Source: Cyanobacteria bacterium SZAS LIN-3 (GTDB lineage Bacteria > Cyanobacteriota > Vampirovibrionia > Obscuribacterales > Obscuribacteraceae). From it: DNA of 64,000 nt. The stretch is taken from the NCBI GenBank assembly GCA_018266215.1, contig JAFEAV010000004.1, positions 62,001 to 126,000 of the forward strand, given 5' to 3'. Made by a program: the position numbers and the translations under genes. The first letter of the stretch is position 1. Each line of letters opens with the position of its first letter. Below the pieces are notes generated by a model that made no database searches, was not told the DNA's origin, and saw only the letters and a list, made by a program, of their open reading frames with translations. This document shows positions 33,041 to 46,509 of the stretch, piece by piece.

Positions 33041-34831
33041 ATGTTTAGCGGTGGTCCACCAATCCATTTGATGTGGTCCAACATGTATAACCCCGAGAAG
33101 CAAAAGCTCAAGGGGCAGGTTGAATGGCGGCGAATAGGCGCCCTCTTTTTGCCTTACTGGAAAATGCAGACGGCCGTGTTTTTCCTCATTTTGCTCGGTT
33201 CCATTCTCGGTCTGGCTCCGGCTGCGCTGACTCTGTCCATTATCGACAAAGCTATTCCATCGCATAATTTTACGACCCTGGCTATCGATGTAGGCCTGAT
33301 GGTGGGTGCTTCGCTGCTGGCCGGTCTGGCCGGTGTCTATCAGGGCTATCTCAACAGCAAAGTGGGCGAGGGCATCATCCGCGACTTGCATACCGCTCTG
33401 GTCAGTCATCTGCATAAGATGCCGCTTGAATTTTTCACTGCCACCAAAACCGGTGAAATCATGAACCGGGTGAGCAACGACGTGGAGAGTGTGGACAACG
33501 TTGTCACCATGACCATGGTGTCGATAATTTCCAATATCCTGACCATTATCACGACAGTCGTTGCTATTTTTGCCATCGACTGGAGACTGTCCCTTATATC
33601 ACTGCTGGTGGTGCCGGTCATGGTACTGCCACTCTGGCCCGTCGGACGCAAGATGTACGACGCCCGTAAAAAGACCCGCACCAAGCGCGATGAAATGCAG
33701 GCCGCTACCCAGGAGACGCTATCAGTCTCAGGCATTGTCCTGGTCAAGTCATTTGTGCGCGAGGGCAGTGAACGCAAGCGATTTTATAATCTGGCCAGTC
33801 AGCTCATGGACCTGGAAATAAATGTGGCCATGATCGGCCGCTGGTTTTTGATGGCGATTACTTCCATGGTTACAATCGGTCCTGCCATCATCTGGCTATC
33901 GGGCGGCTGGCTGGCTATTTACGATGGTGTCACAGTTGGTGTGCTGGTCAGCTTCGTTGCCCTGCTGGCGAGGCTCTACACGCCGGTTTCAGCCCTGGCT
34001 GGCGTGCAGGTGCAGGTCGTCAGTGCCCTGGCTGTGTTTGAGCGCATTTTTGACTATCTTGATATGAAAGAAGAGCGCGATCCTGAAGGTGCAATCGCCA
34101 TTGAATCGGTCGAAGGAAAGGTCACTTTTGAAGGTGTGACTTTCCGCTATCCAAGCGGCAGGGCGGCGGTCGAGGACCTTTCATTTGTGGTTGAGCCGGG
34201 CTCAATGGTGGCTTTTGTCGGGCCCTCCGGCGCCGGCAAAACAACTATCACCAATCTTGTGCCCCGGCTTTACGAGGCCCAGGAAGGGCGCATTCTGCTT
34301 GACCAGTACGACACCAAGACTGTGACGATGGCGTCATTGCGCGAACAAATCGGCATCGTTACCCAGGAAACATTTTTGTTTCACGACACCATCAAAGCCA
34401 ATCTCCGCTATGCCCGGGAAGGTGCCGCCGACCAGGATGTGATTGAGGCCTGCAAGGCGGCCAACATTCACGATGTGATCATGGCTATGCCCGAGGGCTA
34501 TGATACGGTTGTGGGCGAGCGTGGTCACAAACTCAGCGGCGGAGAGCGCCAGCGTCTGGCTATCGCCCGGGTGCTTTTGAAAAATCCCCGGGTGTTGATT
34601 TTAGATGAGGCAACGAGCTCGCTTGATACGGAGAACGAAAAACTGATTCAGGCGGCACTTGTGCCCTTGATGAAGGGGCGCACATCGCTGGTGGTGGCGC
34701 ACCGTTTGTCGACGGTCATCAATGCCGATCGCATATTTGTCGTCGATCAGGGACGCATAGTGGAGAGCGGCACACATACCGAGCTTCTGGAGAAGGGCGG
34801 ACTCTATACCCGGCTCTATATGGTGCACTGA
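33041..34831 (+). CDS. ABC exporter, fused membrane and ATPase domains (MsbA/lipid or multidrug type)
   Basis: A 596-residue half-transporter. ATG 33041 has AGGAG 6 bases upstream; the frame is open earlier but overlaps the previous gene. Six membrane spans occupy about 45-330. The ATPase has Walker A GPSGAGKTT, Q-loop TQETFLF, signature LSGGERQ, Walker B VLILDEATSSLD and H-loop VAHRLST, all intact. It should work as a homodimer in the inner membrane. The substrate is unknown; lipid export (MsbA-like) is plausible in an LPS-making cell but not shown. Confidence 0.92.
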   Translation: MFSGGPPIHLMWSNMYNPEKQKLKGQVEWRRIGALFLPYWKMQTAVFFLILLGSILGLAPAALTLSIIDKAIPSHNFTTLAIDVGLMVGASLLAGLAGVYQGYLNSKVGEGIIRDLHTALVSHLHKMPLEFFTATKTGEIMNRVSNDVESVDNVVTMTMVSIISNILTIITTVVAIFAIDWRLSLISLLVVPVMVLPLWPVGRKMYDARKKTRTKRDEMQAATQETLSVSGIVLVKSFVREGSERKRFYNLASQLMDLEINVAMIGRWFLMAITSMVTIGPAIIWLSGGWLAIYDGVTVGVLVSFVALLARLYTPVSALAGVQVQVVSALAVFERIFDYLDMKEERDPEGAIAIESVEGKVTFEGVTFRYPSGRAAVEDLSFVVEPGSMVAFVGPSGAGKTTITNLVPRLYEAQEGRILLDQYDTKTVTMASLREQIGIVTQETFLFHDTIKANLRYAREGAADQDVIEACKAANIHDVIMAMPEGYDTVVGERGHKLSGGERQRLAIARVLLKNPRVLILDEATSSLDTENEKLIQAALVPLMKGRTSLVVAHRLSTVINADRIFVVDQGRIVESGTHTELLEKGGLYTRLYMVH

Positions 34832-34847
34832 AAAAAGAAATCAGTCT

Positions 34848-35819
34848 CTATTTACTGGCCACAAGGGTCTGGCCGGCGATAACTGAATCTTCCAGCACTG
34901 CCTGGTCCATGCCATAAATTGACCGCATGCGGGCGACTTCTTCCGTCGGGCTGTTGCCGAACATCCTCTTAAATTCACGACTGAATTGTGAGAGGCTGTT
35001 GTATCCGACTTTTTCCGAGGCCTCTGAAGCGTTGAGACCATCTTGAAACATAAAAATCTTTGCTTTGTGCAAACGCAAAGATTTGACGTACTGAATGGGA
35101 GAGGTGGCAGTGAGTTCCTTGAAGTGCTGGTGAAACATGGTGGCGCTCATATTCAGGGAGCGGGCCATATCCTCAACATTTATATCGGTGGCGTATTTCT
35201 CGTGAATGTATTCGAGCACGCTGTTCATCTCGCTTAGATGCCCGTGGCGGGTGGCAAGGGCGTACAGCGCACCGCCGTGCGGACCTCTCAGTACACGGTA
35301 GTATATTTCACGCAGGAGCTGTCCCCCCAGCATCTTCAGATCACAGAGGGCATCTTCCGAGTTTTCACTGGCCGGTGCCAGTATTGCCATCAGTCGTTCC
35401 ACCGGGTCGAGTATTTCAGGTGTAAGGGGCGTGGCATAGGAGACTTCCTTCATCTTGTCACGGCTGGGCTTCATGTCCAGCTGGAGGACCAGTTCTCGCA
35501 ATATCGGCAGTTCAATATTTATGGCAATAGCCAGCAGGGGATTTTCCTCGCTGCCGAAGGTCTCGCACTCGAAGGGCATCTGTATTGCGGTGACAAAATA
35601 GTTGTCGGCATCGTAAGTGTAGATGCGATCGCCTATGTATCCGCGCTTAGCCCCCTGCAGAACAATTACAATTTTTGGCTGGTAGAGGACCGGTTTGCGG
35701 GGCCAGTTTCTCTCCGCCCGAGAGACTGTTACCTGCGGCAGGCGGGTGCTGCGGACACTGGGGGTGGGAACTATCCTGGTCGCGTATTCAATGATTGATT
35801 TCAGTTTGTTTTTCGGCAT
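34848..35819 (-). CDS. AraC-family transcription regulator with an AraC_N-type sensor domain
   Basis: A 323-residue protein. Residues about 25-180 match the AraC-type N-terminal domain found in YqhC-like regulators (QPKIVIVLQGAKRGYIGDRIYTYDADNYFVTAIQMPFECE). Residues about 215-310 hold two helix-turn-helix motifs: VEDMARSLNMSATMFHQHFKEL and ASEASEKVGYNSLSQFSREFKRMFG. It is transcribed divergently from the aldo/keto reductase gene, with 142 bases between the two starts, the usual layout for a regulator controlling the reductase (compare yqhC-yqhD). Inducer unknown; reactive aldehydes are likely by analogy. Confidence 0.92.
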   Translation of the reverse strand: MPKNKLKSIIEYATRIVPTPSVRSTRLPQVTVSRAERNWPRKPVLYQPKIVIVLQGAKRGYIGDRIYTYDADNYFVTAIQMPFECETFGSEENPLLAIAINIELPILRELVLQLDMKPSRDKMKEVSYATPLTPEILDPVERLMAILAPASENSEDALCDLKMLGGQLLREIYYRVLRGPHGGALYALATRHGHLSEMNSVLEYIHEKYATDINVEDMARSLNMSATMFHQHFKELTATSPIQYVKSLRLHKAKIFMFQDGLNASEASEKVGYNSLSQFSREFKRMFGNSPTEEVARMRSIYGMDQAVLEDSVIAGQTLVASK

Positions 35820-35889
35820 AGTCCTATTATATAGCCTCCGTGGCGCATTTTTCGATGGCGGGCCGGAGGATTAGGCAAACATCCCGTAG

Positions 35890-36957
<1,068 letters not shown>

Positions 36958-36970
36958 GAGCAGGAGGGGT

Positions 36971-39094
36971 TTAGTGCGACCATTGATAATTGGTAACGCC
37001 CTTTTGATTCTTTATGGCACGACCGCCGGAGGGATCGGTTACAGGTGAGCTTGTGCCGCGTGGATACTGTCTTGTTTGCTGCTGCTGCGATTGCTGGTAA
37101 ACCTGGTAGGCGGATGTATCGACATAAGGTACATCATTGCTGTGGCTGACCGGTTTAGCCGCTGTCGTACCGGCGGTCATGCGTCCGATATCGTTGTAGG
37201 GTGAGGATATAAGCATGCCGGCGGGCAGCGGGTTGGCCCGGTAATAGTCTTCGTTGTAGACGCGGAAAATGCGGGCCATGACCGTACCGCCGGTGACATT
37301 TTTGGCCACCACTTTTTTCTCGTCGCCGCCACCCCAGACCGCTGTCACCATATCCGGTGTGAAGCCGACAAACCAGATATCCTTGGCTTTGTCGGCGGTG
37401 CCGGTCTTTCCGGCCACCGGTCGGTTTTTGAGCTTGGCTTGAGTGGCTGTGCCTTTCCACACGACGTCCTGCAAGATATCGGTAATCCAGGCGACCTGCT
37501 CCAGTGGGAAGACTCGTACCGGCGAAGGGTTGAATGATCCTATAATTCTGCCGCGAGCGTCTTCCAGCCTGCGAATAGTCCAGGGATTGATGGCAATGCC
37601 GCCGCGGGCCAGCGTGCCGTAGGCAGCAGCCAGGTCCAGCGGCGTCACCGCCGAGCTGCCCAGGGCAAGCGATAGAGTGGGGGTAAGGTCAGTCTTGATG
37701 CCGGCTTTGCGCAGGGTGTCAATCACGGTCGGTATGCCTACGCGCTCGGCCACGCGGATGGTGCACATATTGCGCGACTGGCTGAGGGCGTCGCGCACCG
37801 ATATTGTGCCCAGGTACTTGCCGTCAAAATTTTTGGGATTCCACTCTTCGCCGTTTGCTTCTTTGAGCGTGAATGGTATGTCCTGCACCGTTGTCTCCGG
37901 TGTGAAGCCGCCCATGAAGGCGGAGAGATAAACGAATGGTTTGAGCGACGAGCCCGCCGTGTGCGGATTGACGGCGCAGTTCCATTGATTTTGCCAGTAA
38001 TCGTGGGCTCCACCTACCAGGGCCATAATCGAGCCGTCTTTCACCGACAGCGATACCAGCGCTTCTTCCTCGATGCCTACCGGAGCCCGTTTGATTTCAC
38101 TGCTGAGTACGGCTTCGGCCGCATCCTGGGCCATGGGATCGAGGGTGGTATAAATTTTCAAACCATTGAGCTCGATCATTTGTTCATCAAATTGGCGATG
38201 GATAAGCTCCAGTACATAAGCGGTGAAGTAGGGATATTTTGTAAAAGGCTTGGCCTTGCGCGGCGGGGCAATACGCTTGAACACAAGCGGTTTGGCCTCG
38301 GCCAGAATTGAATCTCCCACGGTGATGAAGCCGGCTTCGGCCATACTGCTCAATACCTGTCTCTGCCTGGCCATCGCTTCTTTGCGATGCTTGTCGCTGC
38401 CCAGAAAGGACGGTGCCCGGATGATGCCGGCTAAAAATGCCGCTTCCGGCAGGGTGATGTCTGAGACACTCTTGCCGAAGTAAATTCTGGAGGCCTGTTC
38501 TATACCGCGGGCACCATTGCCGAAGTATATTTCGGTCAGGTAGAGTGAAAAAATCTCTTCCTTTGTATATTTCTCTTCCAGCTTGTAGGCTGCCACCATT
38601 TCGGACAGTTTGACAATGCCTGTGCGTTTTACGTCGCTGAAAAATAGATTCTTGGCCAGCTGCTGCGTGATGGTTGAGCCGCCCTCTACCATCTTCATAG
38701 CTTTGGCATTGGCGACAAAGGCGCGCATTATGCCGAGGAAGCTTATGCCCTCATGCTCGTAAAAGCGCTTATCCTCGGCGGCGAGCACGGCCTGGCGCAT
38801 GACCAGAGGTACTTGTGAAAAAGGAATAACCGTTCGCGGGATGCCCTGATCTATTGTTTCTATCAGCTTGTCGTTTTTGTCGAAAATGCTGACCGAATCA
38901 ATAGGTTTGTAATTTTTCAAATAACTCATATCGGGAAGCTTCGAGACTTCCGACATGACCAGCATGCCGATAACGGTTGCCCCCAGCGTCGCCAGCACGA
39001 GGGTGATTTCGGCTATGCCTTTTGTATAAAACCATAAAGTGCGGAAAAAACCGATCAGTCCGCGCCGGTTGCTCATTTGCCGTAAATCAGGCAT
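36971..39094 (-). CDS. Class A penicillin-binding protein (PBP1A type)
   Basis: A 707-residue bifunctional wall synthase. One membrane span lies at about 25-48. The GT51 glycosyltransferase has AAEDKRFYEHEG, EGGSTITQQLAKNLF and EIYFGNGARGIEQAS. The transpeptidase has SSLK in TAGSSLKPFVYLS, the SxN motif SRN and KTGTADKAKD. All catalytic motifs are intact. It polymerises lipid II and cross-links peptidoglycan at the outer face of the inner membrane. The C-terminal 90 residues are Ser/Gln-rich and probably flexible. It is transcribed divergently from the exported peroxiredoxin. Confidence 0.96.
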   Translation of the reverse strand: MPDLRQMSNRRGLIGFFRTLWFYTKGIAEITLVLATLGATVIGMLVMSEVSKLPDMSYLKNYKPIDSVSIFDKNDKLIETIDQGIPRTVIPFSQVPLVMRQAVLAAEDKRFYEHEGISFLGIMRAFVANAKAMKMVEGGSTITQQLAKNLFFSDVKRTGIVKLSEMVAAYKLEEKYTKEEIFSLYLTEIYFGNGARGIEQASRIYFGKSVSDITLPEAAFLAGIIRAPSFLGSDKHRKEAMARQRQVLSSMAEAGFITVGDSILAEAKPLVFKRIAPPRKAKPFTKYPYFTAYVLELIHRQFDEQMIELNGLKIYTTLDPMAQDAAEAVLSSEIKRAPVGIEEEALVSLSVKDGSIMALVGGAHDYWQNQWNCAVNPHTAGSSLKPFVYLSAFMGGFTPETTVQDIPFTLKEANGEEWNPKNFDGKYLGTISVRDALSQSRNMCTIRVAERVGIPTVIDTLRKAGIKTDLTPTLSLALGSSAVTPLDLAAAYGTLARGGIAINPWTIRRLEDARGRIIGSFNPSPVRVFPLEQVAWITDILQDVVWKGTATQAKLKNRPVAGKTGTADKAKDIWFVGFTPDMVTAVWGGGDEKKVVAKNVTGGTVMARIFRVYNEDYYRANPLPAGMLISSPYNDIGRMTAGTTAAKPVSHSNDVPYVDTSAYQVYQQSQQQQTRQYPRGTSSPVTDPSGGRAIKNQKGVTNYQWSH

Positions 39095-39210
39095 GGCACT
39101 TATTTAGCTCCCATGAGCCTCATGGTTACACAGCGCCAATAACCTGTCAAATTGGTGGCAGTTGCTGCCAATGTTGTTATTCTTTGATTGCAACACTATG
39201 AGGAATTGTC

Positions 39211-39762
39211 ATGAGAAAAGTAGCCCTTTTGCCCCTTGCCTCGGTGCTTTTGCTGGCCGGGACCGTTACCGGTGTCCTGACCAACTCCATCCCGCCATCC
39301 TTTGCCGAGGTTAAGCTGGGCGAGGCCGCGCCCGACTTTGCTCTGCCCGACAGCGACGGCAAAACAGTCAAATTGAGCGATTTCAAAGGCCAGAAAGTAC
39401 TGGTCGTTTATTTTTATCCCAAGGATGAGACCTCGGTCTGCACCAAGGAGTCCTGCACTTTCCGCGATCGTTATGAAGCCCTCAAGTCCGCAGGGGCCGA
39501 GGTTATCGGCATCAGCTCGGATACAAGCGAGAGCCACAAAAAGTTTGCCGAACATCACAAATTGCCTTTTATCCTGCTTGCCGACGAGGGCGGTAAGGTG
39601 CGCCAGGAATGGGGCGTTAAGGGCTTGCTGGGCGTGCCCGGCCGAACCACCTTTGTTGTTGATAAGGAAGGCATCATCCGCCTGGTATTCAGCGATAAGT
39701 TGAACGCTAAGAAGCATGTCGACGAAGCCGTGGTCGAAGTCAATAAGTTGACCGGCAAGTAA
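39211..39762 (+). CDS. bcp: Exported peroxiredoxin (Bcp/PrxQ type)
   Basis: A 183-residue protein with a signal peptide ([18 protein letters not shown], ending before EVKLGEAAP), unlike the cytoplasmic Bcp of E. coli. The PrxQ active site is [14 protein letters not shown], with peroxidatic Cys and resolving Cys four residues apart. Thr and Arg partners are also present (TFVVDKEG region, GVPGRTTF). It reduces hydroperoxides in the envelope, probably using a thioredoxin-like donor there. GAGG precedes the ATG. Confidence 0.93.
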   Translation: MRKVALLPLASVLLLAGTVTGVLTNSIPPSFAEVKLGEAAPDFALPDSDGKTVKLSDFKGQKVLVVYFYPKDETSVCTKESCTFRDRYEALKSAGAEVIGISSDTSESHKKFAEHHKLPFILLADEGGKVRQEWGVKGLLGVPGRTTFVVDKEGIIRLVFSDKLNAKKHVDEAVVEVNKLTGK

Positions 39763-39828
39763 AGCCCCGGTCGCTTTAGTGGGCCGGAATCGCTAAAATG
39801 GGTCGGTCATATCGACCCCGGGCTTGCC

Positions 39829-41520
39829 ATGAGTTCATTTTTTTGCAGTATTGTCGCGATTTTCCTTGCCCTGGCGGCTCTTTTGCCCTGTCACGCCCAG
39901 GGAGCGGACCTCTTTTCGGATAAGTCCTCTGCCCTGACGGCCGACAAAAGCGCGGCGGGTTCATCTTCAGATGATGATCAGAGTGCGGCGGTGGTTTTCC
40001 AGGGCAAAAGACTGCTCATCTTCCGGGGCGGGCTCGACGGCTTCAGCGCCAAGGAACGTGCCCAGCGGACTACCCAGGCAATAGAGCGCCTCAACGCATC
40101 CAAAGATTTCCTGCCGGAAATGCTCAAGCTCAGAGAAACGGCGGATGGCACCGAAGTCGTTTATGGCAATGAATTCATCGCCACCATGACCATGGATGAC
40201 GCCAAGAGGGCGCAGAGTTCCACCCAGCTGTTGGCCAGTGAATTTGCCGCTAAATTGCGCATCGCCCTCATGCGTCAGTCCGAGCCCGTCACTCCCTATA
40301 GTGTCGCGCGTGGTGTCGGTCTGACAATCGGCGCCAGCATCCTGATGCTTATCGTCATGGGCGTGCTTGGACGGGTCGCGGCTTATGTCGGCACTCGTAT
40401 CGAATCATACAAAGGTACCGCCATCAGCGGTGTACGCATTCAGAAGGCTGAGCTGCTCAGTGCCGCGGCCCTGTGCAATATTTTGCACACCCTCAATAAA
40501 GTAGCCCACCTGGCTACTTTCATGATTGCCCTGTACATTTATTTGATTGCTGTCTTCAACAGCTTTGCCGCCACCAAGTGGTTGGCCCTTGCTCTGCGTG
40601 ATACGGCTCTTGTGCCTCTGACTACAACCGTGGAGGCGTTGATTGGCTATCTGCCCAAGGGCATGGCCATTGTCGTGATTGCCGTTTTGACCTATGCCAT
40701 TATCGCTTTTGCCGATTTCTTCTTCGATGCTATTAAAGAACAGCAAATAAGTTTTTCCGGCTTTGATCCCGAATGGGCACACCCCACGTATCAGCTGGTG
40801 CGCGCCATGATCCTCGCCTTTGCCCTGGTTGCGGCTCTGCCCTACGCTCCTTTTGGCGAATCCGAATCCTTCAAACAGGTGGGATTCCTGGTCGGTATTC
40901 TTGTCTCCCTGGGCTCGACATCGGTTATAGGCAATGTCATGGCCGGTACTGTGCTCACTTATACCAAAGCCTTCAAGGTCGGCGATCGCATCAAGATCGG
41001 TGACACCATCGGCGATGTGCAGGATAAATCCCTGTTTGTCACGCGGCTTTGCACGACAAAAAACGAAATCGTCTCCATTCCCAATGGCTATATTCTCAAT
41101 ACCAGTATCACTAATTTCAGCTCCATGGGTAAAGGCGGCCAGCTGATTGTGCACACCGGCGTCACAATCGGCTACGGCGAGCCCTGGCGCCATGTGCATG
41201 AGCTTCTGATTGCGGCCGCTCTGGCCACCGACGGCATCGTGCCCGAGCCGGCTCCTTTTGTTTTGCAAACGGCACTGTCAGATTTTTATGTCTGCTATGA
41301 AATCAACGCCTATAGCAATGCGCCGCATAGTATGCCCAGGGTTTACTCGGATCTGCACGCCAATATTCAGGACAAGTTTAATGCCGCCGGTGTCGAGATT
41401 ATGTCGGCGCACTACGGTTATCTGCGCGACGGCAATAAAACGACTATTCCGGATCAAAATTTGCCGGCTGACTACAAGGCGCCGACCTTTGTTTTCTCGT
41501 CGACCGATAAGAGAGGTTAG
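39829..41520 (+). CDS. MscS-family mechanosensitive-channel-like protein
   Basis: A 563-residue protein with a signal peptide (residues 1-24), a periplasmic domain of about 130 residues, and four or five membrane spans. The MscS core follows: GILVSLGSTSVIGNVMAGTVLTYTKAFKVGDRIKIGDTIGDV (pore-lining helix then beta domain) and VSIPNGYILNTSITNFSS. The soluble end lies in the cytoplasm. The family releases solutes during osmotic downshift; the large N-terminal domain is more like plant and cyanobacterial relatives. It is followed 6 bases later by the SRAP gene. Confidence 0.88.
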   Translation: MSSFFCSIVAIFLALAALLPCHAQGADLFSDKSSALTADKSAAGSSSDDDQSAAVVFQGKRLLIFRGGLDGFSAKERAQRTTQAIERLNASKDFLPEMLKLRETADGTEVVYGNEFIATMTMDDAKRAQSSTQLLASEFAAKLRIALMRQSEPVTPYSVARGVGLTIGASILMLIVMGVLGRVAAYVGTRIESYKGTAISGVRIQKAELLSAAALCNILHTLNKVAHLATFMIALYIYLIAVFNSFAATKWLALALRDTALVPLTTTVEALIGYLPKGMAIVVIAVLTYAIIAFADFFFDAIKEQQISFSGFDPEWAHPTYQLVRAMILAFALVAALPYAPFGESESFKQVGFLVGILVSLGSTSVIGNVMAGTVLTYTKAFKVGDRIKIGDTIGDVQDKSLFVTRLCTTKNEIVSIPNGYILNTSITNFSSMGKGGQLIVHTGVTIGYGEPWRHVHELLIAAALATDGIVPEPAPFVLQTALSDFYVCYEINAYSNAPHSMPRVYSDLHANIQDKFNAAGVEIMSAHYGYLRDGNKTTIPDQNLPADYKAPTFVFSSTDKRG

Positions 41521-41526
41521 GGACCT

Positions 41527-42336
41527 ATGTGTGGCCGCTATACCCTGGCTCATTCCATGGAAGAGATTATTGAGGCCTTCAAGGTACAGCAGATGTTGCT
41601 GCCGCTTGAGCCCCGCTATAATATTGCGCCATCACAGATGGTGCCTATAATATTCACCGCCCAGGACGGTGACGAAGACGCCAGGCCCGGGCAGCGCATT
41701 ATTCGTGCCGCGCGCTGGGGCTTTATCCCCGAGTGGGTGAAAGACACCAAGAAATTCCCGCCCATGATCAATGCCCGGGGTGAAACGGTGGCCGAGAAAA
41801 ATTCCTATCGTCACGCCTTTCGCCGCAGACGGTGCCTTGTCCCCGCCGATGGATTTTATGAATGGCAGGGGCAGGGAAAGGATCGACTGCCCTATCGCAT
41901 CGAGCTCAAAGGCGCGCCGCTCTTCGCTTTTGCTGGGCTCTATGAAGACTGGACCTCGACTGACGGCAGTATGATCCGCACCAATGCCATCGTTACGGTG
42001 GGAGCCAATCGCTTGCTTGGACAGTTTCATGATCGTATGCCTGTAATTTTGCGTCGTGGCGAGGAAGACCTCTGGCTTGATACCAACCACGAAAATCTCG
42101 CCGATGTGCAGGCCCTGATGCGCCCCTATCCCGATAGCGAGATGGAGCTTTACCGCGTCTCAAAACGGGTCAACGGCACAAGTTTCAACGATCCGGATCT
42201 GTCGCGGCGACTGGCAGCGGACGAGCCCGAGTATCAGGCTCCACCAAGAGAACCGAAAGCCGCTAAGGAAAAGACCGCTTCTGCCCGCCCCAAAAAGACC
42301 GATGATGGCGGAGTCGAGCAATTGAAGCTTTTTTGA
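41527..42336 (+). CDS. SRAP-domain protein (YedK/HMCES-like) with a C-terminal clamp-binding motif
   Basis: A 269-residue protein beginning MCGRYTL; Cys2 becomes the catalytic N-terminal Cys after Met removal and forms a stable link to abasic sites in single-stranded DNA. RYNIAPSQ, RWGFIPEWVKD, NARGET and the active-site segments CLVPADGFYEWQ and HDRMPVIL are all present. After residue 225 a Lys/Ala-rich tail ends the protein with VEQLKLF. QLxLF at a C terminus is the classic sliding-clamp (DnaN) binding motif, so the protein may be brought to replication forks. The tail function is inference. It is convergent with valS, with one base between the stops. Confidence 0.95.
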   Translation: MCGRYTLAHSMEEIIEAFKVQQMLLPLEPRYNIAPSQMVPIIFTAQDGDEDARPGQRIIRAARWGFIPEWVKDTKKFPPMINARGETVAEKNSYRHAFRRRRCLVPADGFYEWQGQGKDRLPYRIELKGAPLFAFAGLYEDWTSTDGSMIRTNAIVTVGANRLLGQFHDRMPVILRRGEEDLWLDTNHENLADVQALMRPYPDSEMELYRVSKRVNGTSFNDPDLSRRLAADEPEYQAPPREPKAAKEKTASARPKKTDDGGVEQLKLF

Positions 42337-42337
42337 A

Positions 42338-45091
<2,754 letters not shown>

Positions 45092-45174
45092 GGCTTAAAT
45101 CCTATATGCGGCCCATGGGCATTAAGCGCCCACGCGGCCGAGCGCGCTCGGAGGCAGTACCTCCTGGAATGCTG

Positions 45175-45204
45175 ATTATAGCTTCGATTGCGACCCCTCT
45201 TCAA
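45175..45204 (-). promoter_or_regulatory. valS promoter candidate
   Basis: On the minus strand TATAAT (45175-45180), a perfect -10 box, lies 18 bases downstream of TTGAAG (45199-45204). The predicted leader to the valS ATG is about 75 bases and holds two hairpins: GGAGG/CCTCC, and the 14-bp palindrome CCGAGCGCGCTCGG at 45138-45151. The rest of the 285-base divergent gap (45205-45376) holds no clear efp promoter that I can support. Confidence 0.5.
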
Positions 45205-45376
45205 CCTGAAGGGCCCCGGCAAATAGCGATCTGTAATAAATGTGCCGAAACATCAAATTCTTGCAAGGAAAGAGAGTAGGGCGATGGTGTTAAAATTTGG
45301 CCTGGCATGAGGCAGCCGCTGCTTTGTCTTGACTTCCATCCGCAGCCTCACGGATTTGCACAAATTTAGGGACTAT

Positions 45377-45937
45377 ATGATCTCCAGCAACGACTTCAGA
45401 CCGGGCGTGACAATCGTACATAACAATGGTGTTTGGCAAATTGTTGAAGCCATGCACGTAAAACCGGGCAAGGGCGCAGCCTTTGTGCGGACCAAAATGA
45501 AGAACGTAGAAACAGGCAATGTGCTGGAGCAAACTTTTAGAGCGGCTGAAAAAGTGCCCCAGGCCATCGTTGAAAAGATCGACATGCAGTATGTTTTCAA
45601 AGCCGGCGAAAACTACACCTTCATGGACCAGGCATCTTTTGAGCAGACCGAATTGTCTGCTGCTCAGATCGGACCTGCTCATGAATTTCTCAAAGAAGGT
45701 CAGGAAGGTATCACTGTATTGCGTTTCGACGGCCGTATCATCGGCGTTGAACTGCCCAACACAGTAGAACTGGAAGTGACCGAAGCCGGACCCGACGAAC
45801 GCGGTGATACCAGCTCCGGTGGCAGCAAACCGGCCGTACTGGAAACCGGCGCCACGATCGCCGTGCCTTTCCACATCAAGACAGGCGACAAACTCAGAGT
45901 CGATACCAGAAACCGCAAGTATCTGACCCGCGTTTAA
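45377..45937 (+). CDS. efp: Elongation factor P
   Basis: A 186-residue protein from ATG 45377, with TAGGGA about 5 bases upstream; an earlier in-frame start is less likely. It has the three EF-P domains. The tip loop is HVKPGKGAAFVRTK, with Lys at the modified position, so a lysine-type EF-P. It relieves ribosome stalling at polyproline runs, which fits the Pro-rich proteins in this window. It leads the efp-accB-accC run, a typical cyanobacterial arrangement. Confidence 0.96.
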   Translation: MISSNDFRPGVTIVHNNGVWQIVEAMHVKPGKGAAFVRTKMKNVETGNVLEQTFRAAEKVPQAIVEKIDMQYVFKAGENYTFMDQASFEQTELSAAQIGPAHEFLKEGQEGITVLRFDGRIIGVELPNTVELEVTEAGPDERGDTSSGGSKPAVLETGATIAVPFHIKTGDKLRVDTRNRKYLTRV

Positions 45938-45974
45938 TCAGTGTAATTAGGTTCAGCTAGAGGCAAGTTAGGCA

Positions 45975-46493
45975 GTGAAGATAGATCTGCAGCAAATCAA
46001 AGAGTTGCTGGGCATTGTCAGTTCGACTGATGTGACCGAGCTGACCATTGAGTTTGGCGATCAAAAGATAACGGTAAAAAAGACGTCGGCGGCTCATCAC
46101 ACTCATCTGGAAGTGGCTCCGCTCGCCACCCGTTCTCCGGCTCAGGTCGTACACCATGAAGTTGCACCCAGGCCCGCCGCCGCTCCCGCTCCCGTAGAAG
46201 CGCCTCCCAAAGCGGATCCAGTCCCAGCCGAAGACAATGGTCATGCCGGTTCGGTGGCAATCACGTCGCCTATGGTCGGCACTTTCTATGGTGCGCCTTC
46301 TCCTACTGCTTCCAACTTTGTTAAGGTCGGCGACAAGATCAATGTCGGACAGACCGTTTGCATCATCGAAGCAATGAAATTGATGAACGATTTGCCTTCC
46401 GAAGTGGCCGGCAAGATCGTCAAAATCTGCGTTGATAGCGGCACAACTGTTGAATACGGGCAGACCCTATTTCTGGTCGATCCTAAAGGCTAG
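45975..46493 (+). CDS. accB: Biotin carboxyl carrier protein of acetyl-CoA carboxylase
   Basis: A 172-residue protein from a GTG. N-terminal dimerisation region (KIDLQQIKELLGIVSSTDVTEL), a Pro/Ala-rich hinge, and a biotinyl domain from about residue 90. Biotin is attached to Lys in IEAMKLMNDLPSEV; Leu after the Lys, in place of the proteobacterial Met, is the form seen in cyanobacteria and plastids. It carries carboxyl groups for the first step of fatty acid synthesis. It lies 37 bases after efp and 16 bases before accC. Confidence 0.95.
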   Translation: MKIDLQQIKELLGIVSSTDVTELTIEFGDQKITVKKTSAAHHTHLEVAPLATRSPAQVVHHEVAPRPAAAPAPVEAPPKADPVPAEDNGHAGSVAITSPMVGTFYGAPSPTASNFVKVGDKINVGQTVCIIEAMKLMNDLPSEVAGKIVKICVDSGTTVEYGQTLFLVDPKG

Positions 46494-46509
46494 AGACGAG
46501 AGAGAGTAA

